Shown here: positions 36,653 through 45,910 of the stretch, one piece after another
Layout: each line of letters starts with the position of its first letter
Position numbering within the stretch: the stretch's first letter is position 1
Source: Deinococcus seoulensis
GTDB taxonomy: Bacteria > Deinococcota > Deinococci > Deinococcales > Deinococcaceae
Assembly: GCF_014648115.1 (NCBI RefSeq)
Contig: NZ_BMQM01000017.1
Coordinates: 24,691 to 88,690, forward strand
Reading direction: 5' to 3'
DNA length: 64,000 bases
Translations under genes and position numbers: made by a program
Notes under the pieces: model-generated
What the model was told of the DNA's origin: nothing
The model's input: only the letters and a program-made list of their open reading frames with translations
Database searches by the model: none

Positions 36653-38812
36653 GTGAAGTCGACAGAAGGCCCTTTCGCGCACACGCCCACAGACCCCGGC
36701 ACCCCCTGGCACCCACTCACCACACACGCCGCCGACGTCGCCACCGGCCTGGAAGCCTTCCTCGCACCCCTCGGCGTTCCTGAACTGGCCCGCCCGGTCG
36801 GCGTCCTCCACGACGCCGGGAAGATCCCTCCCGCATTCCAGCAGTACCTGGTCGACTCTGCCGCTGGCCGCACCCGCCCACCCGGGCCACCGCACGCCAT
36901 TCACGGCGCTCTGCTCGCGCATGAACTCGGCTACGACCGGGATGTCGTCAACGCCATCTACGGTCACCACCAGGGCCTGCTGGACACCGAAGACCTCCGC
37001 AAAGGCCTTCGCCAGCGCGGTGACCCCGCCCTTCTGCCCCCCATCCGGGCGTTCCTGCAAGGCGCCTTCCCGGACGTCATGTCCACGCGTGGGACCAGAT
37101 CAACCCGCGCGCCCCTCGACCTGGAGCTCCACACCCGCCTGCTCCTCAGCGCCCTGGCTGACGCGGACTTCCTCGACACCGAAGCGTACCGGCGCCCACA
37201 CGTCGCCGCCGCCCGACAGGGACCCACCCTCCCGCAGTTCATCCAGGCTTTCCGTGCCTCCATCCAGAGCCTTCACCACGACCCGCCCGACACTGCCCTG
37301 AACGTCATCCGGCGCGACATCTTCGACACGGCCGTCCACGCGGCCCACGGCCCCACCGGCGTGTACCAGCTCACTACACCCACCGGCGGAGGCAAGACCC
37401 GCGCCAGCCTCGCCTTCGCCCTCGAGCACGCCGCCTACCACCAGTTCGACCGCGTGGTCATTGCCGCGCCGTTCAACAGCATCACCACGCAGACCGCCCG
37501 CGTCACCCGCGACCTCCTCGGCGGCCTCCCCATCCTCGAACACCACTCCGCCGCACCCGCCGAACGCCTGCCCTTCCCGTTCCGACTCGCCGCCGAGAAC
37601 TGGGACGCCGCCGTGATCGTCACGTCCTTCGTGCAGCTCCTCGAAAGCCTCCACGCTGCTCATCCCGGCCGCGTCCGCAAACTCCACCGCCTGGCGCGCA
37701 GCGTCATCATCCTCGACGAGGTGCAGGCCATTCCCGTCGCCTTTACGGGCCCGGTCGTGCGGATGCTCGAGCAGCTCAGCGAAACGTACGGCACCACCAT
37801 CCTCCTGTGCACCGCCACGCCCCCTGCCGTGCAAGGCCACACGCCCTTCCTCACGGGTTTCAGGCACGTGCACCCCGTCCTGGCACCCGACCAGCAGGAA
37901 CGGCACTTCCAGGGGCTGCGCCGCGTCACGTTCACCCGCGAGGTCCGCCCCATCACCTGGGCCGACCTGACCAAGCGCCTCACCCGTGAAGCCCAGACGC
38001 TCACCGTCCTGAACACCCGCGCCGACGCGCTCGCCCTGCTCGACCACTTCCTCGCCACGGACGCCGCGCCCTTCACCCGCCACCTCAGCACCCTCCAGTG
38101 CGGCGCGCACCGCAACGACGTCCTGCAGGAAGTGAAAGCCCGACTCCAGCCACAGGAAGGGAAGGATGCACTCAACGTCCTGCGACCCGTGCACCTGATC
38201 AGTACGCAGGTGATCGAGGCGGGTGTCGACATTGACTTCCCATTCACGGCGCGCGCCCTCGGCCCGCTGCCCAGTCTCATCCAGACCGCCGGCCGCTGCA
38301 ACCGTGAATTCAAGCATGCGCGCGGCACCATGCTGATCTTCGAACCCGCCGAAGGCACGCCCCTCCCGAGCGACGAGTACCGCGACCTGACCGCCCACAC
38401 CCGCACCCTCCTCGCCCAGCCCGGCGTGCTCGACACCCTCGACCAGCCCGGCGTCAGCGAAGCGTTCTACGCCACCATGTATCAGCGCCTCCAGACGGAC
38501 GCCCACCAGATCCTCGAGCAACGGCGGCAGCAGAACTTCGCCACAGTGGAAAAGCTCTTCCAGCTGATCGACGACAACCGCACGCCCGTCCACGTGAACT
38601 ACGGCGAGTGCTTCCCCCTCCTGGAACGCCTCCCGGCAGAACCGGGCATGAGCGACCTGCGCGCCCTGAGCGGCTACACGGTCGGCGTGAACCAGTCCTT
38701 CGTGGACTGCCACCTGGGCGGCCTGCTGCGGGAAGTCCGCCCGGGCGTGCTGCGATGGGACGGCGAGTACGACAAAGTTGCAGGACTTCGCGCGGCGTTG
38801 CCCGTACGATGA
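36653..38812 (+). CDS. cas3: Cas3 helicase-nuclease, type I-C
   Basis: 719 residues from GTG 36653; the frame is open upstream, so the start is uncertain. The HD nuclease is intact: His25 (TTHAADVA), His53-Asp54 (LHDAGK), then HAIHGALLAHEL and IYGHHQG. Helicase motifs: Walker A TPTGGGKTR (near 243), DEVQ in place of DEAD (near 355, usual in this subtype), LLCTATPP, and QTAGRCNRE (near 545). It unwinds and degrades target DNA recruited by Cascade. First gene of a four-gene cas operon. Confidence 0.9.
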   Translation: MKSTEGPFAHTPTDPGTPWHPLTTHAADVATGLEAFLAPLGVPELARPVGVLHDAGKIPPAFQQYLVDSAAGRTRPPGPPHAIHGALLAHELGYDRDVVNAIYGHHQGLLDTEDLRKGLRQRGDPALLPPIRAFLQGAFPDVMSTRGTRSTRAPLDLELHTRLLLSALADADFLDTEAYRRPHVAAARQGPTLPQFIQAFRASIQSLHHDPPDTALNVIRRDIFDTAVHAAHGPTGVYQLTTPTGGGKTRASLAFALEHAAYHQFDRVVIAAPFNSITTQTARVTRDLLGGLPILEHHSAAPAERLPFPFRLAAENWDAAVIVTSFVQLLESLHAAHPGRVRKLHRLARSVIILDEVQAIPVAFTGPVVRMLEQLSETYGTTILLCTATPPAVQGHTPFLTGFRHVHPVLAPDQQERHFQGLRRVTFTREVRPITWADLTKRLTREAQTLTVLNTRADALALLDHFLATDAAPFTRHLSTLQCGAHRNDVLQEVKARLQPQEGKDALNVLRPVHLISTQVIEAGVDIDFPFTARALGPLPSLIQTAGRCNREFKHARGTMLIFEPAEGTPLPSDEYRDLTAHTRTLLAQPGVLDTLDQPGVSEAFYATMYQRLQTDAHQILEQRRQQNFATVEKLFQLIDDNRTPVHVNYGECFPLLERLPAEPGMSDLRALSGYTVGVNQSFVDCHLGGLLREVRPGVLRWDGEYDKVAGLRAALPVR

Positions 38813-38818
38813 CCGCAC

Positions 38819-39478
38819 ATGAACCGCATACAGGTGAGGGTGTGGGGGCCGCTGGCCTGCTTTACCCGCCCGGAACTGAAGGTTGAGCGCGCCTCCTACG
38901 ACCTCATCACGCCGTCCGCTGCCGAGAACCTCCTGTCCGCCATCTTCTGGAAACCCGAGATCCGATACCAGGTCACGGAAATCCACCTGCTCAAACCCGT
39001 GCAGTTCACCCGCCTGTCCCGCAACGAACTCAAGAGCCGGCAGATGCCCGACCGGGGACCGCTGTACATCACGCGTGACCACACGCCCCGCAGCAGCCTG
39101 ATCCTGCAGGACGTCGAGTACATCATCAAGGCCAACGTCGAACTCCAACCGCACGCCACCGAGGGACCCGGCAAGTACGTCGGGATCTTCACCGAGCGGG
39201 TGCAGACCGGCCGCAGCTACCACAGTCCCTTCCTGGGCCTGCGGGAATTCCCGGCGTTCTTCGCGCCGCCCACCCCGGAGGATTACGCCCGGACGCTGCC
39301 CGTCACGCAGGACCTGGGCCGCATGCTGCTGCGCATGCGGTTCGACGAGGACCCGCAGGGCACCTTCACCTTCCGGAAGTTCGGACCGGACGGGGGCCGC
39401 ACCGTCCGCGGCCGCGCCACGCCGCTGTTCTTTCACGCCAGCCTCGAGAACGGCGTGCTGCACGTCCCGGAGCGCTGA
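38819..39478 (+). CDS. cas5c: Cas5, type I-C (Cas5d)
   Basis: 219 residues. IQVRVWGPLACFTRPELKVE is the characteristic start of type I-C Cas5, followed by ERASYDLITPSAAENLLSAI and the Gly-rich/Arg-rich strands of a RAMP fold. In this subtype Cas5 also processes pre-crRNA, replacing Cas6, which is indeed absent. It starts 6 bp after the cas3 stop and overlaps cas8c by one base. Confidence 0.9.
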   Translation: MNRIQVRVWGPLACFTRPELKVERASYDLITPSAAENLLSAIFWKPEIRYQVTEIHLLKPVQFTRLSRNELKSRQMPDRGPLYITRDHTPRSSLILQDVEYIIKANVELQPHATEGPGKYVGIFTERVQTGRSYHSPFLGLREFPAFFAPPTPEDYARTLPVTQDLGRMLLRMRFDEDPQGTFTFRKFGPDGGRTVRGRATPLFFHASLENGVLHVPER

Positions 39479-41130
39479 TGTATACCTACCTGCTCGAATT
39501 TGTCCGCCGCAGCGGCCAGCCCACGGTCCCGTACGGGTACGAACCCGCACCGCCCGGCATCGTAATCGAGGTGATGGCGGACCGCATCGTCAGCATCTCG
39601 GCCGCCAGCAAAACGGTCCGCCCAGTCCTGGTCCCCAAACTTCCGGCCGCCCGGACGAACAAGATCGTCTCGCAGTTGGCCACGGACACGCTGGAGTACA
39701 CCCTCGGTGTGCCCCGGGATGCCAAGAGCCCACAGCGGCATACCGAGTACCTCAAACGCCTGAAAGCAGCGGCCGACGCGACCGGGCATGCCGGACTGCT
39801 CTCCCTTCACGCGGCGATTACTGCGGATGGTCCCGCCCTGCTGGCCGGCACGCACGATCTCACGCTCCCAACCGACCTGGCCCCGCAGGCCCTCACGGTC
39901 GTGTACGTCAACGGGAATCACCTGCATGACGATCCGGCCGTGCAGGCATACTGGCAGACCCTGATCCTCGCGGGCGGCCGTCCGGGTGAGGATGGCGTCC
40001 GGCCCGACCCTGGCCTGTACACCGACCGTCTCCCCGCCACCGCCAGCGCCCGGGTGCGCGGGAAGGAAGGTAAGCAGGAGAAGGCCATGTTGGCGAGCGC
40101 CGACAAGTTTGCCTTTCACAACTACGGGCTCGTGAACAGTTTCGGCACCGGCCTCACGGCCCAGACCGCCGACGAGCTCGGCAAGGCCATCAACGCCCTG
40201 CTGAAGGACCCGAAGCACACCGTCAACCTGAACACCGCCGACCTCATCTACTGGACGACCACCCCGGATGACCTGCCCCTCGACTGGCTGTTCGACCCTC
40301 AACCCGAGGACATCCAGAACCTCCTGCAGGCCCCCCAGTCCGGGCAGGAACCCCTGACTGTTCAGGACGGCGATTTCCACGGTCTGCTGCTCGGCAGCAA
40401 CAAGTCCCGTCTCGTTGTCCTCGGGCAGTTCCAGGGCACCCTGATGGACACCCAGGCGCACATCCACGCGTTCCTGCGGCGCCTGCGCGTCCCTGACCGC
40501 CGCTACCACGCCGCGACCCTGCGCCCCTTCGGCATCCGCAGCGTGCTGCGAGACCTGAACGGCAACGACGGCCCCAAAGGTGCGGCCCTTCCTCCCGGTC
40601 TCGACGAGGCCCTGCTCCGCCACGCCCTGACCGGCACGCCCCTCCCCCGCAGCCTGGCCACCGTCATCACCACCCGCGCCCGCACGCCCGCCCACGTCAC
40701 GCCCGCCCTGGCGGCCCTCGGCAATCTCACCCTCACCAGCGCCGGCATCCTGCAGGAGGACCACGCCATGCACGACCCACCCACCAACGCCGACCTCGCC
40801 TACCGCGTCGGGCAACTCCTCGCCCTGGCCAGCAACATTCAGCGGCAGGCCATGGGCACCGTCAACACCAGCCTCGCCGACACGTACTTCGGTCTGGCCA
40901 GTCGTAACCCCAGCCAGGCGGTCGGGTTGATCCTCACGAACGCCACCGTGCACCTCAAGAAGATCCGCCGGGCGACCCCTGGACTGGCCGCCCACTTCGA
41001 CGGGCAGATCAAGGAGCTCACCGCGCCGTTCCAGGCGGGCACACTCCCCACCACCCTCACCCCGGAGGAGCAGACCGCGTTCACGCTCGGCTACTACCAC
41101 CAGCTGCACACCCCAGGAGACCGCGCATGA
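39478..41130 (+). CDS. cas8c: Cas8c (Csd1), large Cascade subunit
   Basis: 550 residues. MYTYLLEFVRR followed by VIEVMADRIVSISAASKTVR matches the Csd1 N-terminus; ALTVVYVNGNHLHDDPAVQA and VQAYWQTLILAG-type segments and a C-terminal helical bundle (LAYRVGQLLALASNIQRQAM, TFGLASRNPSQAVG-like YFGLASRNPSQA) complete it. It recognises the PAM and stabilises the R-loop. The downstream cas7 start overlaps its stop by 4 bp. Confidence 0.88.
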   Translation: MYTYLLEFVRRSGQPTVPYGYEPAPPGIVIEVMADRIVSISAASKTVRPVLVPKLPAARTNKIVSQLATDTLEYTLGVPRDAKSPQRHTEYLKRLKAAADATGHAGLLSLHAAITADGPALLAGTHDLTLPTDLAPQALTVVYVNGNHLHDDPAVQAYWQTLILAGGRPGEDGVRPDPGLYTDRLPATASARVRGKEGKQEKAMLASADKFAFHNYGLVNSFGTGLTAQTADELGKAINALLKDPKHTVNLNTADLIYWTTTPDDLPLDWLFDPQPEDIQNLLQAPQSGQEPLTVQDGDFHGLLLGSNKSRLVVLGQFQGTLMDTQAHIHAFLRRLRVPDRRYHAATLRPFGIRSVLRDLNGNDGPKGAALPPGLDEALLRHALTGTPLPRSLATVITTRARTPAHVTPALAALGNLTLTSAGILQEDHAMHDPPTNADLAYRVGQLLALASNIQRQAMGTVNTSLADTYFGLASRNPSQAVGLILTNATVHLKKIRRATPGLAAHFDGQIKELTAPFQAGTLPTTLTPEEQTAFTLGYYHQLHTPGDRA

Positions 41131-42248
41131 CCGAAACCCCCGCCCACCTCAACCCGAAACGCCGTCACGACTTCGTCCTGATCTTTCAGGTAACTGACGG
41201 GAACCCCAACGGCGACCCGGACGCCGCGAACCGCCCCCGCACGGACGACCGCACCGGGCACGGCCGCGTCAGCGACGCCAGCGTCAAACGCAAGGTCCGC
41301 GATTACGTCCACACGCTCCACGCGGACAGCGACACGCACCGCATCTTCATTCAGCGGGACGAACCCCTGAACGGCACGCTCCGCAAGGCGTACGAGGCGC
41401 TCGGTCTGACCGGCAGCAAGGCCGCCGAACGCAAACTGGCCCCCGACATCCTCCAGGCCGTCACGGACCTGCAGGAACGGGAAGTCCTGCCGATGGCATT
41501 CACCGTCGATGAGGACGAAGGACTGCTGAGCTACGACACTTCCCTCACCAAGGAGGACGTGAAGGCCCTGTTCGAGCAACTCAAGCCACAGCGCCTCCCC
41601 AAAGCGCTGATGGACGCCCTGAAGGACATCACGAAAGGCAGCGGGCAGAACAAGGTCAACACCGAGAACGTCGGCCGCGCCCGCGAGTACATGCTGAAGA
41701 AGTACTACGACGTGCGCATGTTCGGCGCGACCATGGACACCGGCACGCACAAGGCCGGGCAGGTCCGGGGCGCCATGCAGGTCCACATGGGCCGCAGCGC
41801 CCACCCGATCGAGACGGTGCACGACAGCCTGGCGCGCGTGACCGTGACCCGCGAGGAGGACCGGCACAAGCGCACGACGTTCGCGGACCGCTGGACGGTT
41901 CCGTACGCGGCGTACACCGTGACCGGGCAGTACTCCCCGCACAGCGACGCGGCCGGGTTCGTGACGTCGGATGACCTGCAGCTGTTCTGGGAGGCGCTGA
42001 CGAAGATGTACGACAACCACCGGACAGCGTCGAGCGGCAGCACCAGCTCCCTGAAGGTCGTGATCTTCACGCACGAGCATCCCATGGGCAACCTGCCCTC
42101 GTACGCGCTGTACGACGACGTGACCATCACGGCCACCGACACGCCCCGCAGCGTGAAGGACCTCCAGGTGCAGGTTCCTGCTGACGGGCCGCACCCCCGC
42201 AGCCCGAAGGTGACCGTGACGGTGCTGGATCCCGCGAACCCCTCGTAA
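41127..42248 (+). CDS. cas7c: Cas7 (Csd2), Cascade backbone
   Basis: 373 residues. The Csd2 signature is DFVLIFQVTDGNPNGDPDAA followed by NRPRTDD near residues 15-45; later KRKVRDYVHTL, a thumb-like insertion, and RSAHPIETVHDSLARVTVTR. Somewhat longer than many I-C Cas7 proteins. It polymerises along the crRNA. The stop is 151 bp before the first CRISPR repeat, with no cas4, cas1 or cas2 in between. Confidence 0.88.
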   Translation: MTETPAHLNPKRRHDFVLIFQVTDGNPNGDPDAANRPRTDDRTGHGRVSDASVKRKVRDYVHTLHADSDTHRIFIQRDEPLNGTLRKAYEALGLTGSKAAERKLAPDILQAVTDLQEREVLPMAFTVDEDEGLLSYDTSLTKEDVKALFEQLKPQRLPKALMDALKDITKGSGQNKVNTENVGRAREYMLKKYYDVRMFGATMDTGTHKAGQVRGAMQVHMGRSAHPIETVHDSLARVTVTREEDRHKRTTFADRWTVPYAAYTVTGQYSPHSDAAGFVTSDDLQLFWEALTKMYDNHRTASSGSTSSLKVVIFTHEHPMGNLPSYALYDDVTITATDTPRSVKDLQVQVPADGPHPRSPKVTVTVLDPANPS

Positions 42249-42399
42249 GCACCAAAACCCCGGGGGGTTCGCGCCACCCGTTCAGGCCGTGCAGGCCGCG
42301 ATTCATGACAACAGACTGTGCAAGCTCAGGACACAAAAGAGGGGGTTCGCGCGAACAGGCGATTCAGACGCGTGCTGGACAGCCTTTCGCTATCCCCCT
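42249..42399 (+). promoter_or_regulatory. CRISPR leader
   Basis: 151 bp between cas7 and the first repeat. It contains two copies of GGGGGTTCGCGC (near 42262 and 42343) and no gene. The array is read in the same direction as the cas genes, so transcription may come from the cas operon, from a promoter here, or both. Confidence 0.6.
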
Positions 42400-44300
42400 G
42401 TCGCGCCCTGCCTTCGGGTAGGGCGAGGATTGAAACAGGCCGATGAAGGCGAATGCCGTGGGAACCGACGCGTCGCGCCCTGCCTTCGGGTAGGGCGAGG
42501 ATTGAAACTGGGCCGCGTAGGTGCCGCCCGTCTGCGCGGCCTGCGCGTCGCGCCCTGCCTTCGGGTAGGGCGAGGATTGAAACATCCACCCGGTCGCGCC
42601 TGTCGCGTTTCGTGCGGTCGCGCCCTGCCTTCGGGTAGGGCGAGGATTGAAACTTCATCCCCTCCGATGAGGGGAAGCCCGGTGAGCACGTCGCGCCCTG
42701 CCTTCGGGTAGGGCGAGGATTGAAACAGTGACGTTCAGGCCGTCGAAATCCTCGAAACGCTGGGTCGCGCCCTGCCTTCGGGTAGGGCGAGGATTGAAAC
42801 CAACTCAGGTAGCCTTTAACCGCGCCGTTGTCATGTCGCGCCCTGCCTTCGGGTAGGGCGAGGATTGAAACATCATGACAGACCCCAGACCCTACGTCAC
42901 GCTCCCGTCGCGCCCTGCCTTCGGGTAGGGCGAGGATTGAAACTCATCCGTCATTGAGCACCGACAGGAAGCCCTTGTCGCGCCCTGCCTTCGGGTAGGG
43001 CGAGGATTGAAACATGCGCCTCCTAGACGGTGAACATGCGGAATTGCGTCGCGCCCTGCCTTCGGGTAGGGCGAGGATTGAAACGGCACGAGGCCCAGCA
43101 GGCGCGGCGCGCGGTCCAGTCGCGCCCTGCCTTCGGGTAGGGCGAGGATTGAAACGTGGGGATGATGCCCGCCCCCAGGCGGCGGATGCGGTCGCGCCCT
43201 GCCTTCGGGTAGGGCGAGGATTGAAACACGCCGTAGGTGCAGTTCGTGATGACTCCGAACTCGTCGCGCCCTGCCTTCGGGTAGGGCGAGGATTGAAACG
43301 CAGGCGGTACTCGGCGGCGGGGAGGCCGCCCGGTCGCGCCCTGCCTTCGGGTAGGGCGAGGATTGAAACAATCCAAGCCCCCGAAGGAGCTGCCCAGATC
43401 ATGAGTCGCGCCCTGCCTTCGGGTAGGGCGAGGATTGAAACACGCCGTAGGTGCAGTTCGTGACGTGCCCGAACGTCGCGCCCTGCCTTCGGGTAGGGCG
43501 AGGATTGAAACATGATCCTCCTGCGGTGAGGCGCGCGGGCATCGGGCGTCGCGCCCTGCCTTCGGGTAGGGCGAGGATTGAAACGCGCGGTCAGCCTCGC
43601 CTTTCACCTTGGATAGCGGTCGCGCCCTGCCTTCGGGTAGGGCGAGGATTGAAACAGCGGCACTGGGCGCGGCAAACGCTGGACGGACACCAGGTCGCGC
43701 CCTGCCTTCGGGTAGGGCGAGGATTGAAACCTCGAGCGCATCGGGTTCCGGCGCGGCGCTGGTGGTCGCGCCCTGCCTTCGGGTAGGGCGAGGATTGAAA
43801 CGTGAGCTTGACTTCGTACTCGCCCCGCGCTTCCGTGGTCGCGCCCTGCCTTCGGGTAGGGCGAGGATTGAAACGACCTGCACGGTGATGCCGTCCTCGA
43901 CGAGCCGGGTCGCGCCCTGCCTTCGGGTATGGCGAGGATTGAAACCCGCTGGTACGGGTACCGCTCCAGGCTGAACTCCCGTCGCGCCCTGCCTTCGGGT
44001 AGGGCGAGGATTGAAACACGTCGGCGGCCGTGAGGTTCAGGGCCTCCTGAGTCGCGCCCTACCTTCGGGTGGGGCGAGGATTGAAACACCCAGGCCGAGA
44101 TGGAGAACATCGTCAAGGAGTCGCGCCCTACCTTCGGGTGGGGCGAGGATTGAAACACCTGCACGCTGCATGTCTCATCTCCTTGAAAATTGTCGCGCCC
44201 TACCTTCGGGTGGGGCGAGGATTGAAACGCGATGTAGCGCACGTCTTGCCCCGTGATTTCGACGTCGCGCCCTACCTTCGGGTGGGGCGAGGATTGAAAC
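42400..44300 (+). CRISPR. Type I-C CRISPR array, 27 repeats and 26 spacers
   Basis: Repeats are 37 bp, begin GTCGCGCCCTGCC and end GCGAGGATTGAAAC, a type I-C pattern giving an 8-nt ATTGAAAC-like handle. The first repeat starts at 42400 and the last ends at 44300; spacers are 32-38 bp. Repeats 1-23 share one form (repeat 22 at 43909 has a single G-to-T change), while repeats 24-27 (from 44051) have two changes. The repeat folds as a 9-bp stem with a TTCG tetraloop, and the two changes in the distal group swap a T-A and G-T pair for T-G and A-T, so the stem is kept. Spacers at 43228 and 43442 share their first 22 bases. Confidence 0.97.
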
Positions 44301-44395
44301 GCATGGTCCCAACAGCGCGGCCCGCCCGGACACCCCGATGCGGGCCGCGTCCTGCATTCACCCCTCGCAACCACTGCTGATTTAGGTTGGCTGTG
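44301..44395. other. Trailer after the last repeat, no gene seen
   Basis: The 95 bp between the last repeat and the next gene lack a degenerate terminal repeat and lack cas genes. It presumably holds the promoter of the gene at 44396. Confidence 0.4.
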
Positions 44396-44602
44396 ATGGA
44401 CACCTACGTCACCGTGCTCGACCTGGAATCCGACGCCGCACTGCACCGGTTCGGACCGTTCCTGAACGCCTCGGCAGCCCGCGTCGCCGCCGGTGCGAAG
44501 ACGGGCCGCCTGCTGACGTGGCGCAAGGATAGCGACCTCTGGCGCGCAGAGGCCGCGCCCCATGCCTACCTCGTGCCAGCAGACCCACCTGTTCAGGACT
44601 GA
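44396..44602 (+). CDS. Small hypothetical protein after the CRISPR array
   Basis: 68 residues. YVTVLDLESDAALHRFGPFL, then ASAARVAAGAKTGRLLTWRK and DLWRAEAAPHAYLVPADPP, an alpha/beta unit without recognised family. There is no clear ribosome binding site. It is convergent with and overlaps the next minus-strand gene by 10 bp. Confidence 0.55.
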   Translation: MDTYVTVLDLESDAALHRFGPFLNASAARVAAGAKTGRLLTWRKDSDLWRAEAAPHAYLVPADPPVQD

Positions 44603-44760
44603 GTGCCAGCGGCACGTTCGACCGGCACCAGCGGCCAGTCCCGGTCCAGTTGCGCTTCCATCTCTTCCATCAGGATCCGGATCTGCTCCAGCCTCGCCCG
44701 GCCATGCCTGTCGTTCATGCCGCACAGGGTCGCACACGGGCTGGGCTTCTGGACGCTCAT
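44593..44760 (-). CDS. Small hypothetical protein
   Basis: 55 residues from ATG 44760. SVQKPSPCATLCGMNDRHGR is followed by a helix ARLEQIRILMEEMEAQLDRD. The open frame extends further upstream but that part overlaps the terminator hairpin, so the internal ATG is preferred. Function unknown. Confidence 0.5.
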   Translation of the reverse strand: MSVQKPSPCATLCGMNDRHGRARLEQIRILMEEMEAQLDRDWPLVPVERAAGTQS

Positions 44761-44801
44761 ATCCGACACGCCCTTTAGAGAGGAGAGGCCTGAAACGACA
44801 A

Positions 44802-44846
44802 GAGGCCCCACCCGCCCCGGCCGAAGCTGGGAGCGGGTGGGGCCTC
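44802..44846 (-). terminator. Terminator of the late operon
   Basis: A perfect 14-bp GC-rich stem GAGGCCCCACCCGC/GCGGGTGGGGCCTC (44802-44815, 44833-44846). On the minus strand it is followed by TTGTCGTTTC. It lies after the last gene of the leftward lysis/late block. Confidence 0.7.
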
Positions 44847-44967
44847 GATTGTTGGGTGTTGGATGTTGAAAGCACAAACCCTCGCGCGTGCTGGAGCGGA
44901 CGCACCCGCGCGGGATTGTGCGGAATTGATGGCAGTGGAAGGCGAACGCCACAAAGGCGCAACCCCG

Positions 44968-45276
44968 TCAGGCGTCAGGCCAGTCCGGCAGCGGCACGGT
45001 CTGACCGGCCAGGGCGTGGGTGCAGTCGGACAGGAACACGATGTGCCCCGCCGGCACACCGCCCATCCCGACGAACGAATGGCAGACGCGCAGGCCCTCC
45101 GGGTACTCGGCCCGCACCAGGACCGAGGGACTGAACACGGGCGCGTCGAGGTCGCCGTTGAAGGTCCAGGCACCCTCTCCGCGTGTCGTGACCGCGTGCG
45201 GCCAGTTGCAGCCGGGGCACCAGAAGGTCAGGCCCTCACGCGCCCCTCCCCGGTCCTCCCAGCGGCGGAGCTTCAC
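44968..45276 (-). CDS. Small zinc-type phage protein (DUF6527-like)
   Basis: 102 residues. FWCPGCNWPHAV, then WTFNGDLDAPVFSPSVLVRA, CHSFVGMGGVPAGHIVFLSD and CTHALAGQTVPLP match a family of small phage proteins with conserved CPGC, PSV, CHSFV and DCTHxLAG blocks. The Cys and His residues probably bind zinc. Function is unknown; it is last in the lysis cluster. Confidence 0.75.
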   Translation of the reverse strand: MKLRRWEDRGGAREGLTFWCPGCNWPHAVTTRGEGAWTFNGDLDAPVFSPSVLVRAEYPEGLRVCHSFVGMGGVPAGHIVFLSDCTHALAGQTVPLPDWPDA

Positions 45277-45386
45277 GCCGCCCCTGCCGTGACCTGGGCG
45301 GGCACGTCGAACAGGGGCCGGTCCACGTCACACCCGGCTGCCTGGGCGATCAGCAGCAGCGCCGTGAGCAACTGCCGGAGGCTCAC
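45273..45386 (-). CDS. Very small lipoprotein, possible Rz1-like spanin subunit
   Basis: 37 residues from GTG 45386. MSLRQLLTALLLIAQAAGC is a lipoprotein signal with AAGC as lipobox, followed by only about 19 residues (DVDRPLFDVPAQV). Its place between a membrane protein and the last gene of the lysis block, with 4-bp overlaps on both sides, recalls Rz1, but an Rz partner with a coiled coil is not evident. Confidence 0.45.
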   Translation of the reverse strand: MSLRQLLTALLLIAQAAGCDVDRPLFDVPAQVTAGAA

Positions 45387-45910
45387 CGGGGAATGTCCTC
45401 GGCGATCGGCGCGCCGGGCCGTTCCACTGTGATCACCGGCTCTCCTGGTGCAGCGGCTGGGGCAGTCGGGGCGGCATTCACCTCGACCGTCCCGGCCTGC
45501 TCGACCGTCACCGGCGACGCAGGCTTCAGGTTGCCCAGCCAGCCCAGCGCGGTCTTCAGCCCGTCGCGCCCCACGATGGCCACCACAGCCGCCACCACCA
45601 CGAACAGCACGAATCCCCGGACGTCCGGGAACCCCAGCAGCGCCCGCCCGGTCAGCAGGTGCAGCGCACCCGCGCACACGGTACTCGTCAGCAGGGTCAG
45701 TCCCCACCACCGCCACGGCGCCCAGGCCAGTGGCGGGTCACGCCGGGCCAGGTTGCGTTTCAGGGTGGCCATCAGGCCGAACACCAGCAGACCCAGCCCG
45801 ACCGGGTCGCTGGCGAGGCCCAGCAGGAACGCGACGTTCACGCCGGAGAGGTCCGGCACTTGCGCGGACGCGAGGCCGGACAGGCACAGCAGCAGGATGA
45901 TCAGTTTCAC
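45383..45910 (-). CDS. Membrane protein of the lysis block, holin-like
   Basis: 175 residues from GTG 45910. An N-terminal signal-like segment (LIILLLCLSGLASAQ) is followed by spans at about 28-48 (AFLLGLASDPVGLGLLVFGL), 68-88 (WWGLTLLTSTVCAGALHLLT) and 95-112 (VRGFVLFVVVAAVVAIVG). A Pro/Ala/Val tail lies at the end. It directly follows the endolysin gene, so it is a holin or lysis-regulator candidate. Confidence 0.55.
   Translation of the reverse strand: MKLIILLLCLSGLASAQVPDLSGVNVAFLLGLASDPVGLGLLVFGLMATLKRNLARRDPPLAWAPWRWWGLTLLTSTVCAGALHLLTGRALLGFPDVRGFVLFVVVAAVVAIVGRDGLKTALGWLGNLKPASPVTVEQAGTVEVNAAPTAPAAAPGEPVITVERPGAPIAEDIPR

Noticed and set aside
37100..41109. Two long minus-strand frames across the cas genes
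   Set aside because: Antisense to cas3, cas5 and cas8c, which have unmistakable family motifs; no start signals on the minus strand.
42289..44962. Repetitive open frames on both strands in the CRISPR array
   Set aside because: They only translate the 37-bp repeats (ALPSGRARIET-type repeats); not proteins.
44301..44968. cas4, cas1 or cas2 downstream of the array
   Set aside because: Only two small unrelated genes and a terminator are present in this interval on either strand.
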